Shown here in pieces: positions 1 through 7,332 of a DNA stretch of 46,774 bases. The notes beneath the pieces are model-generated. The model had not been told where the DNA came from. It did not search any database and was given only the letters and a program-made list of their open reading frames with translations. The position numbers and the translations under genes are program-made. The stretch is from Actinomycetota bacterium (GTDB lineage: Bacteria; Actinomycetota; Actinomycetes; S36-B12). Each line of letters starts with the position of its first letter. Positions within the stretch are counted from its first letter, which is position 1. The stretch lies in the NCBI GenBank assembly GCA_017856385.1, contig JAFMFD010000011.1, forward strand, positions 1 to 46,774, given 5' to 3'.

Positions 1-948
1 ACCCCCACGACGATTGCCGGGGCGACGCTGGATGTCACGGTGCCCACGCCGAGCTCGCCCCCCGGAGTCTCACCCGACGTCGTCTACGACGAGGCCACCG
101 GCACGTACTACCTGTACACGACGAACATGCCGCCGACGACCTACACGAGCCGCGACGGTGTCTCCTGGACAGCCGTTCCGAATGCCACGCTGCCGAACGG
201 ATTCGACTGGTCCGTCGTGAAGATGGGTCCGAACGACTACCGCATGTACTACTCGTCCATCAACCCAAATGCCCCGTCGACCGTGCAGTGCAGCAAGCAG
301 CGCAAGGAGCTGCGCTGGGCCACCTCGTCGAACCTCGTCAACTGGACGCAGCAGCCCGGCGTGCTCCTCGACGACGTCGGCTGCGGCGTGCCGCATGTGC
401 TGCGGAAGGCGGACGGCAGCTTCCTGCTCTACTGGAACTCGATGCTGCCCCAGCACGGGGTCTACATGGCGACCTCCGCCGACGGTCTCACGTGGACGAA
501 GCTGCCCGGCATCGTCGCCAACGACGAGGACTTCGTCGATCCGGCGCCGCTGCAGATGCCCGACGGCACCTTCCTGATGGTCGGCTCGACCACCGGAAAG
601 TCAGACGCCCAGCAGCTGAGGATCCTCGCCTCCCCGAACGGCATCGACTGGACGATGCGGGCGGCGCCGCTGTACGCACCGTCCGGCATCAGCGTCCTGG
701 ACCCCGCACTGAAGCTCGTCGACGGACAACTGCGCGTCTGGTTCGGCTACGCCCCAGGGCGGGACCACGCGAACTCGACCATCGCGAGCGGACTGCTCGA
801 CCTCAAGGCCGGCAAGGTCGTGAACGCCACCGCGACCACGTCGACCAAGGCGTGCAAGAAGGCGGACCTGGGCAAGAAGCGCACCTTCCAGGGGAGCACC
901 TACCAGTGCCGCAAGGTCAAGGGCGCCTACGTGTGGGTCAAGCGCTGA
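1..948 (+). CDS. Secreted beta-propeller (GH43/GH32-like fold) protein, 5' end outside window
   Basis: The reading frame is open from base 1, so the start lies upstream of the window. The visible 315 residues carry a repeated 'S-x-D/N-G-x-x-W' blade motif (SRDGVSW, SSNLVNW, SADGLTW, SPNGIDW), each followed by a 'DP'- or 'PH'-type strand, as in five-bladed glycoside hydrolase or sialidase-like propellers. The C-terminal ~35 residues form a separate small basic domain with two cysteines (ACKKADLGKKRTF...YQCRKVKG..VWVKR). This tail is common at the end of secreted proteins of aquatic actinobacteria and probably acts at the cell surface. No catalytic acids can be assigned with certainty, so substrate and activity are unknown; a glycosidase or a carbohydrate-binding propeller are both possible. 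It precedes the molybdoenzyme gene by 61 bp with no sign of a functional link. Confidence 0.7.
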   Translation, partial: TPTTIAGATLDVTVPTPSSPPGVSPDVVYDEATGTYYLYTTNMPPTTYTSRDGVSWTAVPNATLPNGFDWSVVKMGPNDYRMYYSSINPNAPSTVQCSKQRKELRWATSSNLVNWTQQPGVLLDDVGCGVPHVLRKADGSFLLYWNSMLPQHGVYMATSADGLTWTKLPGIVANDEDFVDPAPLQMPDGTFLMVGSTTGKSDAQQLRILASPNGIDWTMRAAPLYAPSGISVLDPALKLVDGQLRVWFGYAPGRDHANSTIASGLLDLKAGKVVNATATTSTKACKKADLGKKRTFQGSTYQCRKVKGAYVWVKR

Positions 949-1009
949 CCCCGCCCTGACCCGACGTCATCGGCTGGCCGAATCCCCCGCCCCGTGGTCT
1001 CCTAGAGGC

Positions 1010-1726
1010 ATGGAGCAGACGGACACGCGTACCCGAGCGGGCTCACCCGTGGGCCGGCGGGTCGTCCTCGGCGTGGTGGGCCTCGGCGTTGCCGGCGTCG
1101 TCGCCGGGCGCTGGCTGTCCGAAGGGGTCAGTGACGTCGTCGCGTCGACGGCGCCGGGCCTGGCCGGCGTCATCCCCGCCGCCGGGGGCTTTCGCATCTA
1201 CACCGTCACCAACGGCTACCCCCCGTTCGATCCCGCGACCTACCGACTCACCGTCAGCGGGCTCGTCGCGGAGCCGAAGTCGCTCAGCCTCGACGATCTC
1301 GCCGAGCTCCCGCAGACGCAGATGACCAAGGACTTCCAGTGCGTGACCGGCTGGCGGGTCGACGACGTGCCGTGGTCCGGGGTACTCCTGCGCGATCTGC
1401 TGGCGGAGTCCGGAGTCGAGCCGGGTGGCCAGGCCCTGCAGCTGACGTCCTTCGACGGCGCCTACACCGAGTCCCTCACGCTGGACCAGGCCATGCGCGA
1501 CGACATGCTCGTCGCCACGACGATGTACGGAGCGCCACTGGAAGTGAAGCACGGTGCGCCGGTGCGTCTCGTCGCTGCGCCGATGTACGGGTACAAGTCG
1601 ATCAAGTGGATGGATGGCATCGAGGTGACGCGCGAGGTCATTCCCGGGTACTGGGAGGTCCGCGGCTACGACGTCGACGCGTGGGTCGGCCGGTCCAACG
1701 GGCGCACTGATGAGCCCGTCGTCTGA
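1010..1726 (+). CDS. Tat-exported molybdopterin-dependent oxidoreductase (sulfite oxidase/MsrP fold)
   Basis: A 238-residue protein of the oxidoreductase molybdopterin-binding family. The N-terminus has a twin-arginine motif (Arg16-Arg17, GRRVVLGVVG) followed by a hydrophobic stretch, predicting Tat export of the folded cofactor-loaded protein. Cys111 in 'KDFQCVTGWRVDDVPW' sits where the family's molybdenum-coordinating cysteine is found, and 'GAPVRLVAAPMYGYKSIKWMDGIEV' is the usual C-terminal signature of the domain. The dimerisation domain of true sulfite oxidases is absent, so it resembles YedY/MsrP-like or uncharacterised actinobacterial enzymes. Its stop overlaps the next gene, a membrane cytochrome b, by 17 bp, so the two probably form an electron-transfer pair at the outer face of the membrane. 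The substrate cannot be told from sequence; methionine sulfoxide or another S- or N-oxide is possible. Confidence 0.87.
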   Translation: MEQTDTRTRAGSPVGRRVVLGVVGLGVAGVVAGRWLSEGVSDVVASTAPGLAGVIPAAGGFRIYTVTNGYPPFDPATYRLTVSGLVAEPKSLSLDDLAELPQTQMTKDFQCVTGWRVDDVPWSGVLLRDLLAESGVEPGGQALQLTSFDGAYTESLTLDQAMRDDMLVATTMYGAPLEVKHGAPVRLVAAPMYGYKSIKWMDGIEVTREVIPGYWEVRGYDVDAWVGRSNGRTDEPVV

Positions 1727-2360
1727 CGCCACGCTGCCGCGCTTCGCCCCCGCGGAGCGCTGGGTGCACCGCGGTCTCGGGATCCTCGTCGGCGTGCTGC
1801 TCGTCACCGGCGCGATCATGTTCTTTCCCGACCTCAGCGGCCTGGTCGGCAACCGGCAGATCATCACCACGTCGCACGAGATCGCCGGCTGGCTCATCCC
1901 AGTGCCGCTGCTGCTCGCCCTGCTGTCCCGCGCATTCCGGCTCGACGCGGGCCGGCTCAACCGATTCTCGCCCGCGGACTGGGAGTGGCTGCGCTCGCGC
2001 GATCGCCGCACCGGAAGGATCGCCGTGGGCAAGTTCAATGCCGGGCAGAAGCTGAACGCGGCGCTCACCCTCGGCGCCCTCATCGTCCTGTTCGGCACAG
2101 GCATGGTGATGTTCTGGTCGAGCCTGTTCCCGGACTCCCTGCGCACCGGCGCGACGTTCGTGCACGACTGGGTCTCACTGGCTCTCGGGATCCTGGTGAT
2201 CGGCCACATCTCAATGGCGTTCGGCGACGCAACGGCGCGCGCAGGCATGCGCACCGGCTCCGTGCCCCTCGACTGGGCGGAGCGCGAGCATCGCGCCTGG
2301 GCTGACGAGCTGACCGGTGGGATGACGGACGACGTGACGTCCGACCTCAGCCCGCGCTGA
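1710..2360 (+). CDS. Membrane cytochrome b subunit (FDH-gamma/cytochrome b561-like)
   Basis: A 216-residue integral membrane protein with four clear hydrophobic segments (about residues 20-40, 55-73, 113-132 and 150-170). Candidate haem-ligand histidines lie in or near the helices: 'RWVHRGLG', 'TTSHEIAG', 'FVHDWVSL' and 'IGHISMAF', the pattern of the formate dehydrogenase gamma/cytochrome b561 group. The ATG lies 17 bp inside the molybdoenzyme gene, indicating translational coupling. The likely role is to pass electrons between the quinone pool and the exported molybdoenzyme. The 3' end converges with, and overlaps by 14 bp, the aminotransferase gene on the other strand. Confidence 0.83.
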   Translation: MSPSSDATLPRFAPAERWVHRGLGILVGVLLVTGAIMFFPDLSGLVGNRQIITTSHEIAGWLIPVPLLLALLSRAFRLDAGRLNRFSPADWEWLRSRDRRTGRIAVGKFNAGQKLNAALTLGALIVLFGTGMVMFWSSLFPDSLRTGATFVHDWVSLALGILVIGHISMAFGDATARAGMRTGSVPLDWAEREHRAWADELTGGMTDDVTSDLSPR

Positions 2361-3558
2361 GCGCCGCCACGCCTTCCAGCAGTCGCTCGACATCCTCTGC
2401 GCTCGTGTAGGGGGCCAGTCCCGCGCGGACCGCACCCCGACTGCCCAGCCCGATCCACTCCGATGCCTCGATCGCGTAGAACGAGCCGGCCGGGGCGTTG
2501 ACCCCGCGCTCTGCGAGCGCGCGGTACACGTCCTGCGCGTCCCGGCCCTCCACGCTGAACAGCTCGGTGGGCGTGCGCAGTGGCGCGTGCCCGTGCAGGT
2601 GCACCCCCGGCAGGTCCTCCAAGCCCTGGCGGAGCCGGGCGTGCAGGGCATCCTCGTGCTCCTCGAGCGCGTGCATCGAGCGCACGAGCCTCTCGCGTCG
2701 CGACAGGGATGTCTCGTCGCCGGGCACGAGGTCAGCGAGGAAGTCGATTGCGGCAGCGACCCCCGCAAGCAACTCGTACGGCAGCGTCCCGAGCTCGAAG
2801 CGCTCCGGGACCTGCTCCGTGCTCGGGCGGAGCTTGTCCGGGTGGAGTGCCTCGAGCAGCGCAGGCGAGGCCGCGAGCATGCCGCAGTGTGGCCCGAGGA
2901 ACTTGTACGGACTGCACGCATAGAAGTCGGCCCCGATGGCCTGCATGTCGACGGACGCATGCGCGGTCAGGTGGACCCCATCGACGAAGAACAGCGTGTC
3001 GGTATCGGCGAGGGCTGTCCCGATCGCCGCGACATCGGGGCGCGTGCCGAGGATGTTGGACGCGCCCGTCACGGCCACCAGCCGGGTGCGGTCCGTCACG
3101 AGGCGAAGGACGTCGTCCGCCGTCAGCACCCCGGTGCGTGGGTCGAACGCAGCCCAGCGCACCGTCGCGCCCGCCCGCTCGGCGTAGGTCACCCAGGGTC
3201 TGATGTTGGCATCGTGGTCCAGACGCGTCACGATGATCTCATCGCCCGGACCCCAGTCCTGGCCCAGCGTGCGGGCAATCTCGAAGGTCAGCTCCGTCAT
3301 GCTGCGACCGAAGACGATGCCGGAGGGGTCAGCGTTGAGCAGGTCGGCGCCCGCCATGCGCGCCGCGGTCACGACCTCCTCCGCACGGCGCTCCGCCCTC
3401 GTGACCGTGCCGCGGTTGGACACCCCGGACTTCAGGACGTCCGCCATGGCATCAGCCACGACGTCGGGCATCTGCGTCCCTCCCGGACCGTCGAAGTACG
3501 CGGTGCCGTCGGCAAGGGCGGGAATGCGGGCGCGTACCCGTTCGACATCGATGCTCAT
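2347..3558 (-). CDS. PLP-dependent class V aminotransferase, cysteine desulfurase-like
   Basis: A 403-residue fold-type I PLP enzyme of the aminotransferase class V family. Visible features are 'YFDGPGGTQMP' at the N-terminus, the aspartate region 'LFFVDGVHLTAH', and the cofactor lysine in 'DFYACSPYKFLGPHCGML', as in the IscS/NifS/SufS-like superfamily. A cysteine desulfurase-like protein of the VC1184 type is the best match. The usual mobile-loop catalytic cysteine of IscS is not obvious, so desulfurase activity is not assured; a kynureninase-like or other Cβ-lyase role is possible. The longer open frame upstream was not used: the ATG at 3558 overlaps the stop of the upstream methyltransferase (ATGA), marking a coupled two-gene operon. 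Confidence 0.87.
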   Translation of the reverse strand: MSIDVERVRARIPALADGTAYFDGPGGTQMPDVVADAMADVLKSGVSNRGTVTRAERRAEEVVTAARMAGADLLNADPSGIVFGRSMTELTFEIARTLGQDWGPGDEIIVTRLDHDANIRPWVTYAERAGATVRWAAFDPRTGVLTADDVLRLVTDRTRLVAVTGASNILGTRPDVAAIGTALADTDTLFFVDGVHLTAHASVDMQAIGADFYACSPYKFLGPHCGMLAASPALLEALHPDKLRPSTEQVPERFELGTLPYELLAGVAAAIDFLADLVPGDETSLSRRERLVRSMHALEEHEDALHARLRQGLEDLPGVHLHGHAPLRTPTELFSVEGRDAQDVYRALAERGVNAPAGSFYAIEASEWIGLGSRGAVRAGLAPYTSAEDVERLLEGVAALSAG

Positions 3559-4364
3559 CGCTGCACATCCCACCAGATCGTCGCCACCTCGCGCGGGGAG
3601 TTGTCGGACTCCTCGATCAGCGCCGCCGCAACCTCGGCATCCCGCTCCTCGGTGAGGCACAGGCGGATCCGGGCGAACCGCACCCGCTCCTCGTCGGGCA
3701 GTGCCACCCGCCGTCCCCACGTCGGGTCCTGCCACGACTCGATGCGGGCGTCGAACCCCAGTGCGCAGGCGATCTCGAAGAGCTGATCGGCCGTCGGCCG
3801 GGTGGGGCGATCGAGGTTCCAGAAGCGCTTCCACAGCGGGTTCATGCCGGACAGGGGATGTCGCGCCGGCACCTCCAGCACGACGCGGTGGCGCGCATGG
3901 GAGTCGAGGGCGAGCAGGAACGGGCCGATGCCGGGCACGTTGTAGGCCACGTGGTGGCAGACGACGACATCGGCCTCCGGCACCTCGTCCGCCACGTCCG
4001 GCCAGTCACCGAGGAAGGTATGCGCGCGGACACCGCGTCGAGTCGCCGCATCCTCGAAGGCGTCGAGCATCGCCTGCTGGTGGTCGACAGCGACGAGCAT
4101 CGCGGCGGGAGGCACGAGCGCCATCGATGCGCGTCCGCCACCGCTGCCGACATCGAGCACGCTGCCCTGCTGCGGCACTGCATCGCGCGCGATGCGGTGC
4201 GAGGGCGACTCCGGGACCTCGTCGTCGACGGTGAACATCGACACCGGGTGCACCCACGGCGGCTGCTCCGCCCTCGCAAGGATCTCCTCGGGGATGGCCC
4301 ACGATGCAAGGTCGGCGCGCCACTGCGCGAGCAGCTCGTCCGCCCGCGAATCCGTCTCCGTCAC
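3555..4364 (-). CDS. Class I SAM-dependent methyltransferase
   Basis: A 269-residue protein with the Rossmann methyltransferase signature: motif I 'VLDVGSGGGRASMAL' at about residues 69-83, the acidic end of strand 2 in 'LVAVDHQQAML', and 'ADVVVCHHVAYNVPGI' as motif IV. The C-terminal third (PLWKRFWNLDRPTRPT...FEIACALGFDA) is typical of small-molecule methyltransferases. The start is GTG at 4364. A TAGCGT hexamer lies exactly 6 bp upstream, so the transcript is probably leaderless. It is the first gene of an operon with the aminotransferase (4-bp overlap). The substrate is unknown. Confidence 0.83.
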   Translation of the reverse strand: MTETDSRADELLAQWRADLASWAIPEEILARAEQPPWVHPVSMFTVDDEVPESPSHRIARDAVPQQGSVLDVGSGGGRASMALVPPAAMLVAVDHQQAMLDAFEDAATRRGVRAHTFLGDWPDVADEVPEADVVVCHHVAYNVPGIGPFLLALDSHARHRVVLEVPARHPLSGMNPLWKRFWNLDRPTRPTADQLFEIACALGFDARIESWQDPTWGRRVALPDEERVRFARIRLCLTEERDAEVAAALIEESDNSPREVATIWWDVQR

Positions 4365-4370
4365 GCTCCG

Positions 4371-4376
4371 ACGCTA
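4371..4376 (-). promoter_or_regulatory. -10 element (TAGCGT) for leaderless methyltransferase mRNA
   Basis: On the minus strand the hexamer TAGCGT is followed by six bases and then the GTG start at 4364, the TANNNT-N6-RTG arrangement of actinobacterial leaderless genes. It lies back-to-back with the plus-strand hexamer at 4382. Confidence 0.55.
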
Positions 4377-4381
4377 GCCGG

Positions 4382-4387
4382 TATCGT
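4382..4387 (+). promoter_or_regulatory. -10 element (TATCGT) for leaderless DUF3159 mRNA
   Basis: TATCGT is followed by six bases and the GTG start at 4394. No Shine-Dalgarno sequence fits this start. Confidence 0.55.
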
Positions 4388-4393
4388 GCCGCT

Positions 4394-5092
4394 GTGGTTC
4401 ACCCGAGCGACGAGCTGTCGCAGCAGAATGCCGACGACGTGTCGGATAGCGTCGCGCGTCCGTTCATCCGCCTGCTCGGCGGCGTGCGCGGTGCGCTCGA
4501 GAGCATCCTGCCCCCGCTGGTGTTTGTGGGCGTCTACCTGGCCCTTGGCGGCACGCCCGAGGAGGACCTCACGTGGGCCATCGTCGCGGCGATCGGCCTG
4601 GGGCTCGTGTTCACCGCCTGGAGGCTCATCGAGCGCAAGCACCCGGCACGCGCGCTCGGCTCGATCCTGCTCGTCCTCGTCAGCGCGTACGTCGCGAGCC
4701 GCACGGGAAGCGCGGCCGACTTCTTCTGGCCGCGCGTGCTGCTCAACGCGGCATCAGCCCTGGCCTTCGTCGTGGCCAACCTCGCGGGCTGGCCCCTGAT
4801 CGGCGTCATCCTCGGACCCCTGGTCGGCACCCGCATGCGCTGGCGCGCCGACCCGGTGCTCATGCGGGCCTACCGTCGCGCCTCATGGCCGTGGGTGCTG
4901 CTGAACATCATCCGCACGGCGCTGCTCCTGCTGTTCATCGACGGCGACAACCTGTGGGCGCTCGCCGCGTCCGGCGCGGTCTTCTACGGCCTGACGATCC
5001 TCACGATCATCGCGTCCTGGTGGATCATCACCCGGACGCTCTCGCACGCCGATCACCCGGGAGTCCGTCGACCGCAGGTCGCCGACGCCTGA
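4394..5092 (+). CDS. DUF3159 family integral membrane protein
   Basis: A 232-residue protein with about six hydrophobic helices (from 'ILPPLVFVGVYLALGG' to 'GLTILTIIASWWII'), matching the actinobacterial DUF3159 membrane family, whose function is unknown. Typical family landmarks are the early 'LLGGVRGALESILPPLVFVG' region, 'SADFFWPRVLLNAASALAF', 'RADPVLMRAYRRASWPW' and the C-terminal 'WWIITRTLSH'. The start is GTG at 4394 because the TANNNT box lies 6 bp upstream; a longer frame exists but would run through the divergent promoter. It is divergent from the methyltransferase with only 29 bp between starts. Confidence 0.83.
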   Translation: MVHPSDELSQQNADDVSDSVARPFIRLLGGVRGALESILPPLVFVGVYLALGGTPEEDLTWAIVAAIGLGLVFTAWRLIERKHPARALGSILLVLVSAYVASRTGSAADFFWPRVLLNAASALAFVVANLAGWPLIGVILGPLVGTRMRWRADPVLMRAYRRASWPWVLLNIIRTALLLLFIDGDNLWALAASGAVFYGLTILTIIASWWIITRTLSHADHPGVRRPQVADA

Positions 5093-5101
5093 GCCGAGGC
5101 A

Positions 5102-5911
5102 TCAGGCAGGCTGGCAGCCCGGGCACCAGTACAGGTTCCGGCCCTGCATGTCGGCGATCAGCACCTCGGCATCGCACAGGTAGCACTCGCGCCCTGCCCG
5201 GCGGTACACGTACACCTCGCCGCCATGCCGGTCCCTTCGCGGGGAGCGACCCATCACGTCGGGCAGGTGCTCCGGGCGCACTGTGTCTATCCGGCCGCGC
5301 TTCGTGCCCGCCGACATCAGCATCACCAGGTCGTCCCACATGGCGTCGAACTCTGACCGGGAGACCTCCCGGCCCGTGCGGTACGGCGACACCCCATTCC
5401 GGAAGAGCACCTCGGCCCGGTAGATGTTCCCCACGCCCGCGAACACGTCCTGGTTCATGAGAAGCGCACCGATGGGTGCGCTGCTGCGATGCACCCGCTG
5501 CCATGCCCGCTCCGGATCGGCGTCCTTGCGGATCGGGTCCGGCCCGACGCGTCGCACCGCCGCGCGCTTGGCATCCTCGTCGAGGACCTCGCAGACGGTG
5601 GGCCCGCGCAGTTCGGCGTAGGCGCCGTCGGTGATCAGCCGCATGCGCACCTGGCCGCGCGGCTCGGGCGGCTCGCCCCTGCCGATCCGCCACTTGCCGA
5701 ACAGGCCGAGGTGCACGTGGATCCACAGCCGGTTGTCAAAGCCTATGAACAGGTGCTTGCCGTGGGCCTCGACCTTGCGGACCACGCGCCCGCTGACCTG
5801 GGCGGCGCCTTCGGAGAAGCGGCCCTGCGGGCTGTCGACCTCCACGACCCGCCGGCTGAAGGCGCGGCCAAGACGTCGGGCCTGATGGTGGATGACGTTC
5901 CCCTCCGGCAT
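5102..5911 (-). CDS. Fpg/Nei-family DNA glycosylase/AP lyase
   Basis: A 269-residue base-excision repair glycosylase. It begins 'MPEGN': Pro2 would be the Schiff-base nucleophile and Glu3 the catalytic acid after Met removal. Conserved family pieces follow: 'KVEAHGKHLFIGF', 'IHVHLGLFGKW', the helix-two-turn-helix 'IGALLMNQDVFAGVGNIYRAEVLF', and a C-terminal zinc finger with the pattern CxxC-N16-CxxC (CYLC...CPGC). The 'MPEGN' start and overall form resemble actinobacterial Nei2-type enzymes rather than MutM (which starts MPELPE). It excises oxidised bases. The start at 5911 has AAGGA nine bases upstream; the long frame reading through from 6496 is a shadow of the neighbouring gene. Confidence 0.9.
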   Translation of the reverse strand: MPEGNVIHHQARRLGRAFSRRVVEVDSPQGRFSEGAAQVSGRVVRKVEAHGKHLFIGFDNRLWIHVHLGLFGKWRIGRGEPPEPRGQVRMRLITDGAYAELRGPTVCEVLDEDAKRAAVRRVGPDPIRKDADPERAWQRVHRSSAPIGALLMNQDVFAGVGNIYRAEVLFRNGVSPYRTGREVSRSEFDAMWDDLVMLMSAGTKRGRIDTVRPEHLPDVMGRSPRRDRHGGEVYVYRRAGRECYLCDAEVLIADMQGRNLYWCPGCQPA

Positions 5912-5950
5912 GGTCACGCATCCTTGCAGGGGTGCTGGCATGCTGCAGGC

Positions 5951-6628
5951 GTGGCCGTGATCGGCGTGGACGGGTACCGGGGCGGTTGGGTGGCCGCACG
6001 CGTCACGGGGTCGGCCGCCTCCGCGACGGTCATGTGGGCCACCTGCAGCGTCGGCGCCATAAGTGAACTGCTGGACCCGGCCTGCGTCGTCGGCATCGAC
6101 ATGCCCATCGGTCTCGCCGACTCCGGCTGGCGCGCGTGCGACCAGCACGCCAAGCAGGTCCTCGGCCGCGCCGGGTCCCGGGTGTTCCTGACGCCGCCGC
6201 GCGCGGTGCTGGAGCTCGGGATGGGCGCGCCCAACGCCGTCGTGCAGGAGCGCAGCCGTGCCCTGACCGGGCAGGGCACGAGTCGCCAGGCAATGGCGCT
6301 CTCCGAGCGCATCCTGGTGCTGGACTCGGCCCTCACCCGGCACCGTGGTCGCGACGTCATCGAGGTGCATCCCGAGTTGTCGTTCGCGCAGCTGGCCGGC
6401 ACGGTGCTCGCCCCGAAGACCACCGCGGCGGGGGTCGGCCAGCGCATCGCAGCGCTGGGTGCCTGGCTTCCCGGCGTGGTCGTCGCCCTTGCGCATGCCC
6501 CCGCGGACGTCCCCGTCGACGATGCGCTCGACGCCCTCGCCTGCGCATGGACCGCCCAGCGCTGGGAGGCTGGCACCGCAGTGACCGTGCCCGAGGATCG
6601 CGACACCGGGCCGTTCATCGCGACGTAG
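5951..6628 (+). CDS. DUF429 protein, predicted RNase H-fold nuclease-like
   Basis: A 225-residue protein of the DUF429 family: 'VIGVDGYRGGWVAARV' at the N-terminus, 'VVGIDMPIGLAD' near residue 40, 'RVFLTPPRAVLE', 'VIEVHPELSFAQLAG' and 'DDALDALACAWTAQRW' at the C-terminus. The conserved aspartates and glutamate form an RNase H-like acidic set, which is why a nuclease function has been predicted for the family; no activity is established. The GTG start at 5951 is the first that leaves the DUF429 core intact and not overlapping the divergent glycosylase. The stop codon lies inside an 18-bp tandem repeat. Confidence 0.8.
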   Translation: MAVIGVDGYRGGWVAARVTGSAASATVMWATCSVGAISELLDPACVVGIDMPIGLADSGWRACDQHAKQVLGRAGSRVFLTPPRAVLELGMGAPNAVVQERSRALTGQGTSRQAMALSERILVLDSALTRHRGRDVIEVHPELSFAQLAGTVLAPKTTAAGVGQRIAALGAWLPGVVVALAHAPADVPVDDALDALACAWTAQRWEAGTAVTVPEDRDTGPFIAT

Positions 6629-6667
6629 CCCTGAATCGCGAACCAGACCTTCATCGCGACGTAGCGG
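6614..6667 (+). repeat. Three 18-bp degenerate tandem units at the end of the DUF429 gene
   Basis: Units begin at 6614, 6632 and 6650. The first and third share 16 consecutive bases (TTCATCGCGACGTAGC); the middle one keeps ATCGCGA. The DUF429 stop codon lies in the first unit. It looks like a local duplication in the 3' untranslated region between two convergent genes. Confidence 0.7.
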
Positions 6668-6685
6668 GCCCGGGCGGCAGGACGC

Positions 6686-7315
6686 TCAGTCGAAGATCGG
6701 GTCGACGGTGCGGGTGCGCTTGAGTTCGAAGAAGCCGGGTGTCCCCGCGACGAGCACGCAGCCGTCCCAGAGCAGACCTGCCGCCTCACCCTTCGGCGCC
6801 GGACTGATCACGGGCCCGAAGAAGGCGACGGGCGAGCCGTCCGGCCCCGGGAACGCCACCACGGGGGTGCCGACGTCCTCACCGACCAGGGCGATGCCCG
6901 CGGCATGGCTGACGCGCAGGGCCTCGTCCACCTGCGTGGTCCCCATCACGTCGGCGAGCCCTGCTGGCAGGCCCACCTCCTCGAGCGCCTCGCGGCAGAT
7001 CGACTCGTAGTCACTGCGGGCCTGCAGATGGATGCGGGATCCCAGCGCCGTGTAGAGCGGAAGCACGACCTCGTCACCCGACTGCTTTTGCGCCGCGACG
7101 ACCACGCGCACCGGACCCCAGGCCTTCTCGATGAGCTCCTCGTACTCGGGTGTGAGATCACGCCCCTCGTTGAGGACGGCGAGGCTCATGACGTGCCAGC
7201 GCACCTGCACGTCCCGCACCTGCTCGACCTCGAGCATCCACCGCGAGGTCATCCATGCCCAGGGGCACAGGGGGTCGAACCAGAAGTCGGCCGTCAGCCG
7301 CGATGCGGAGGTCAT
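6686..7315 (-). CDS. DsbA-family protein, mycothiol-dependent nitroreductase (Rv2466c)-like
   Basis: A 209-residue thioredoxin-fold protein with an inserted helical domain. It starts 'ADFWFDPLCPWAWMTSRWMLEVE', the actinobacterial DsbA/FrnE-like pattern used by mycothiol-linked reductases of the Rv2466c type. The active-site motif is C-P-W-A, so the second cysteine of a CxxC pair is missing; a monothiol mechanism using mycothiol is therefore expected rather than disulfide oxidation. There is no signal peptide, so it is cytoplasmic. It is divergent from pepN, with starts 17 bp apart. Confidence 0.8.
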   Translation of the reverse strand: MTSASRLTADFWFDPLCPWAWMTSRWMLEVEQVRDVQVRWHVMSLAVLNEGRDLTPEYEELIEKAWGPVRVVVAAQKQSGDEVVLPLYTALGSRIHLQARSDYESICREALEEVGLPAGLADVMGTTQVDEALRVSHAAGIALVGEDVGTPVVAFPGPDGSPVAFFGPVISPAPKGEAAGLLWDGCVLVAGTPGFFELKRTRTVDPIFD

Positions 7316-7332
7316 AGTGGTTGGATTCCATC

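Noticed and set aside
2347-3834. Longer aminotransferase starting at 3834
   Set aside because: The extension would be read from inside the methyltransferase gene; the ATG at 3558 in an ATGA overlap starts right at the family's N-terminus.
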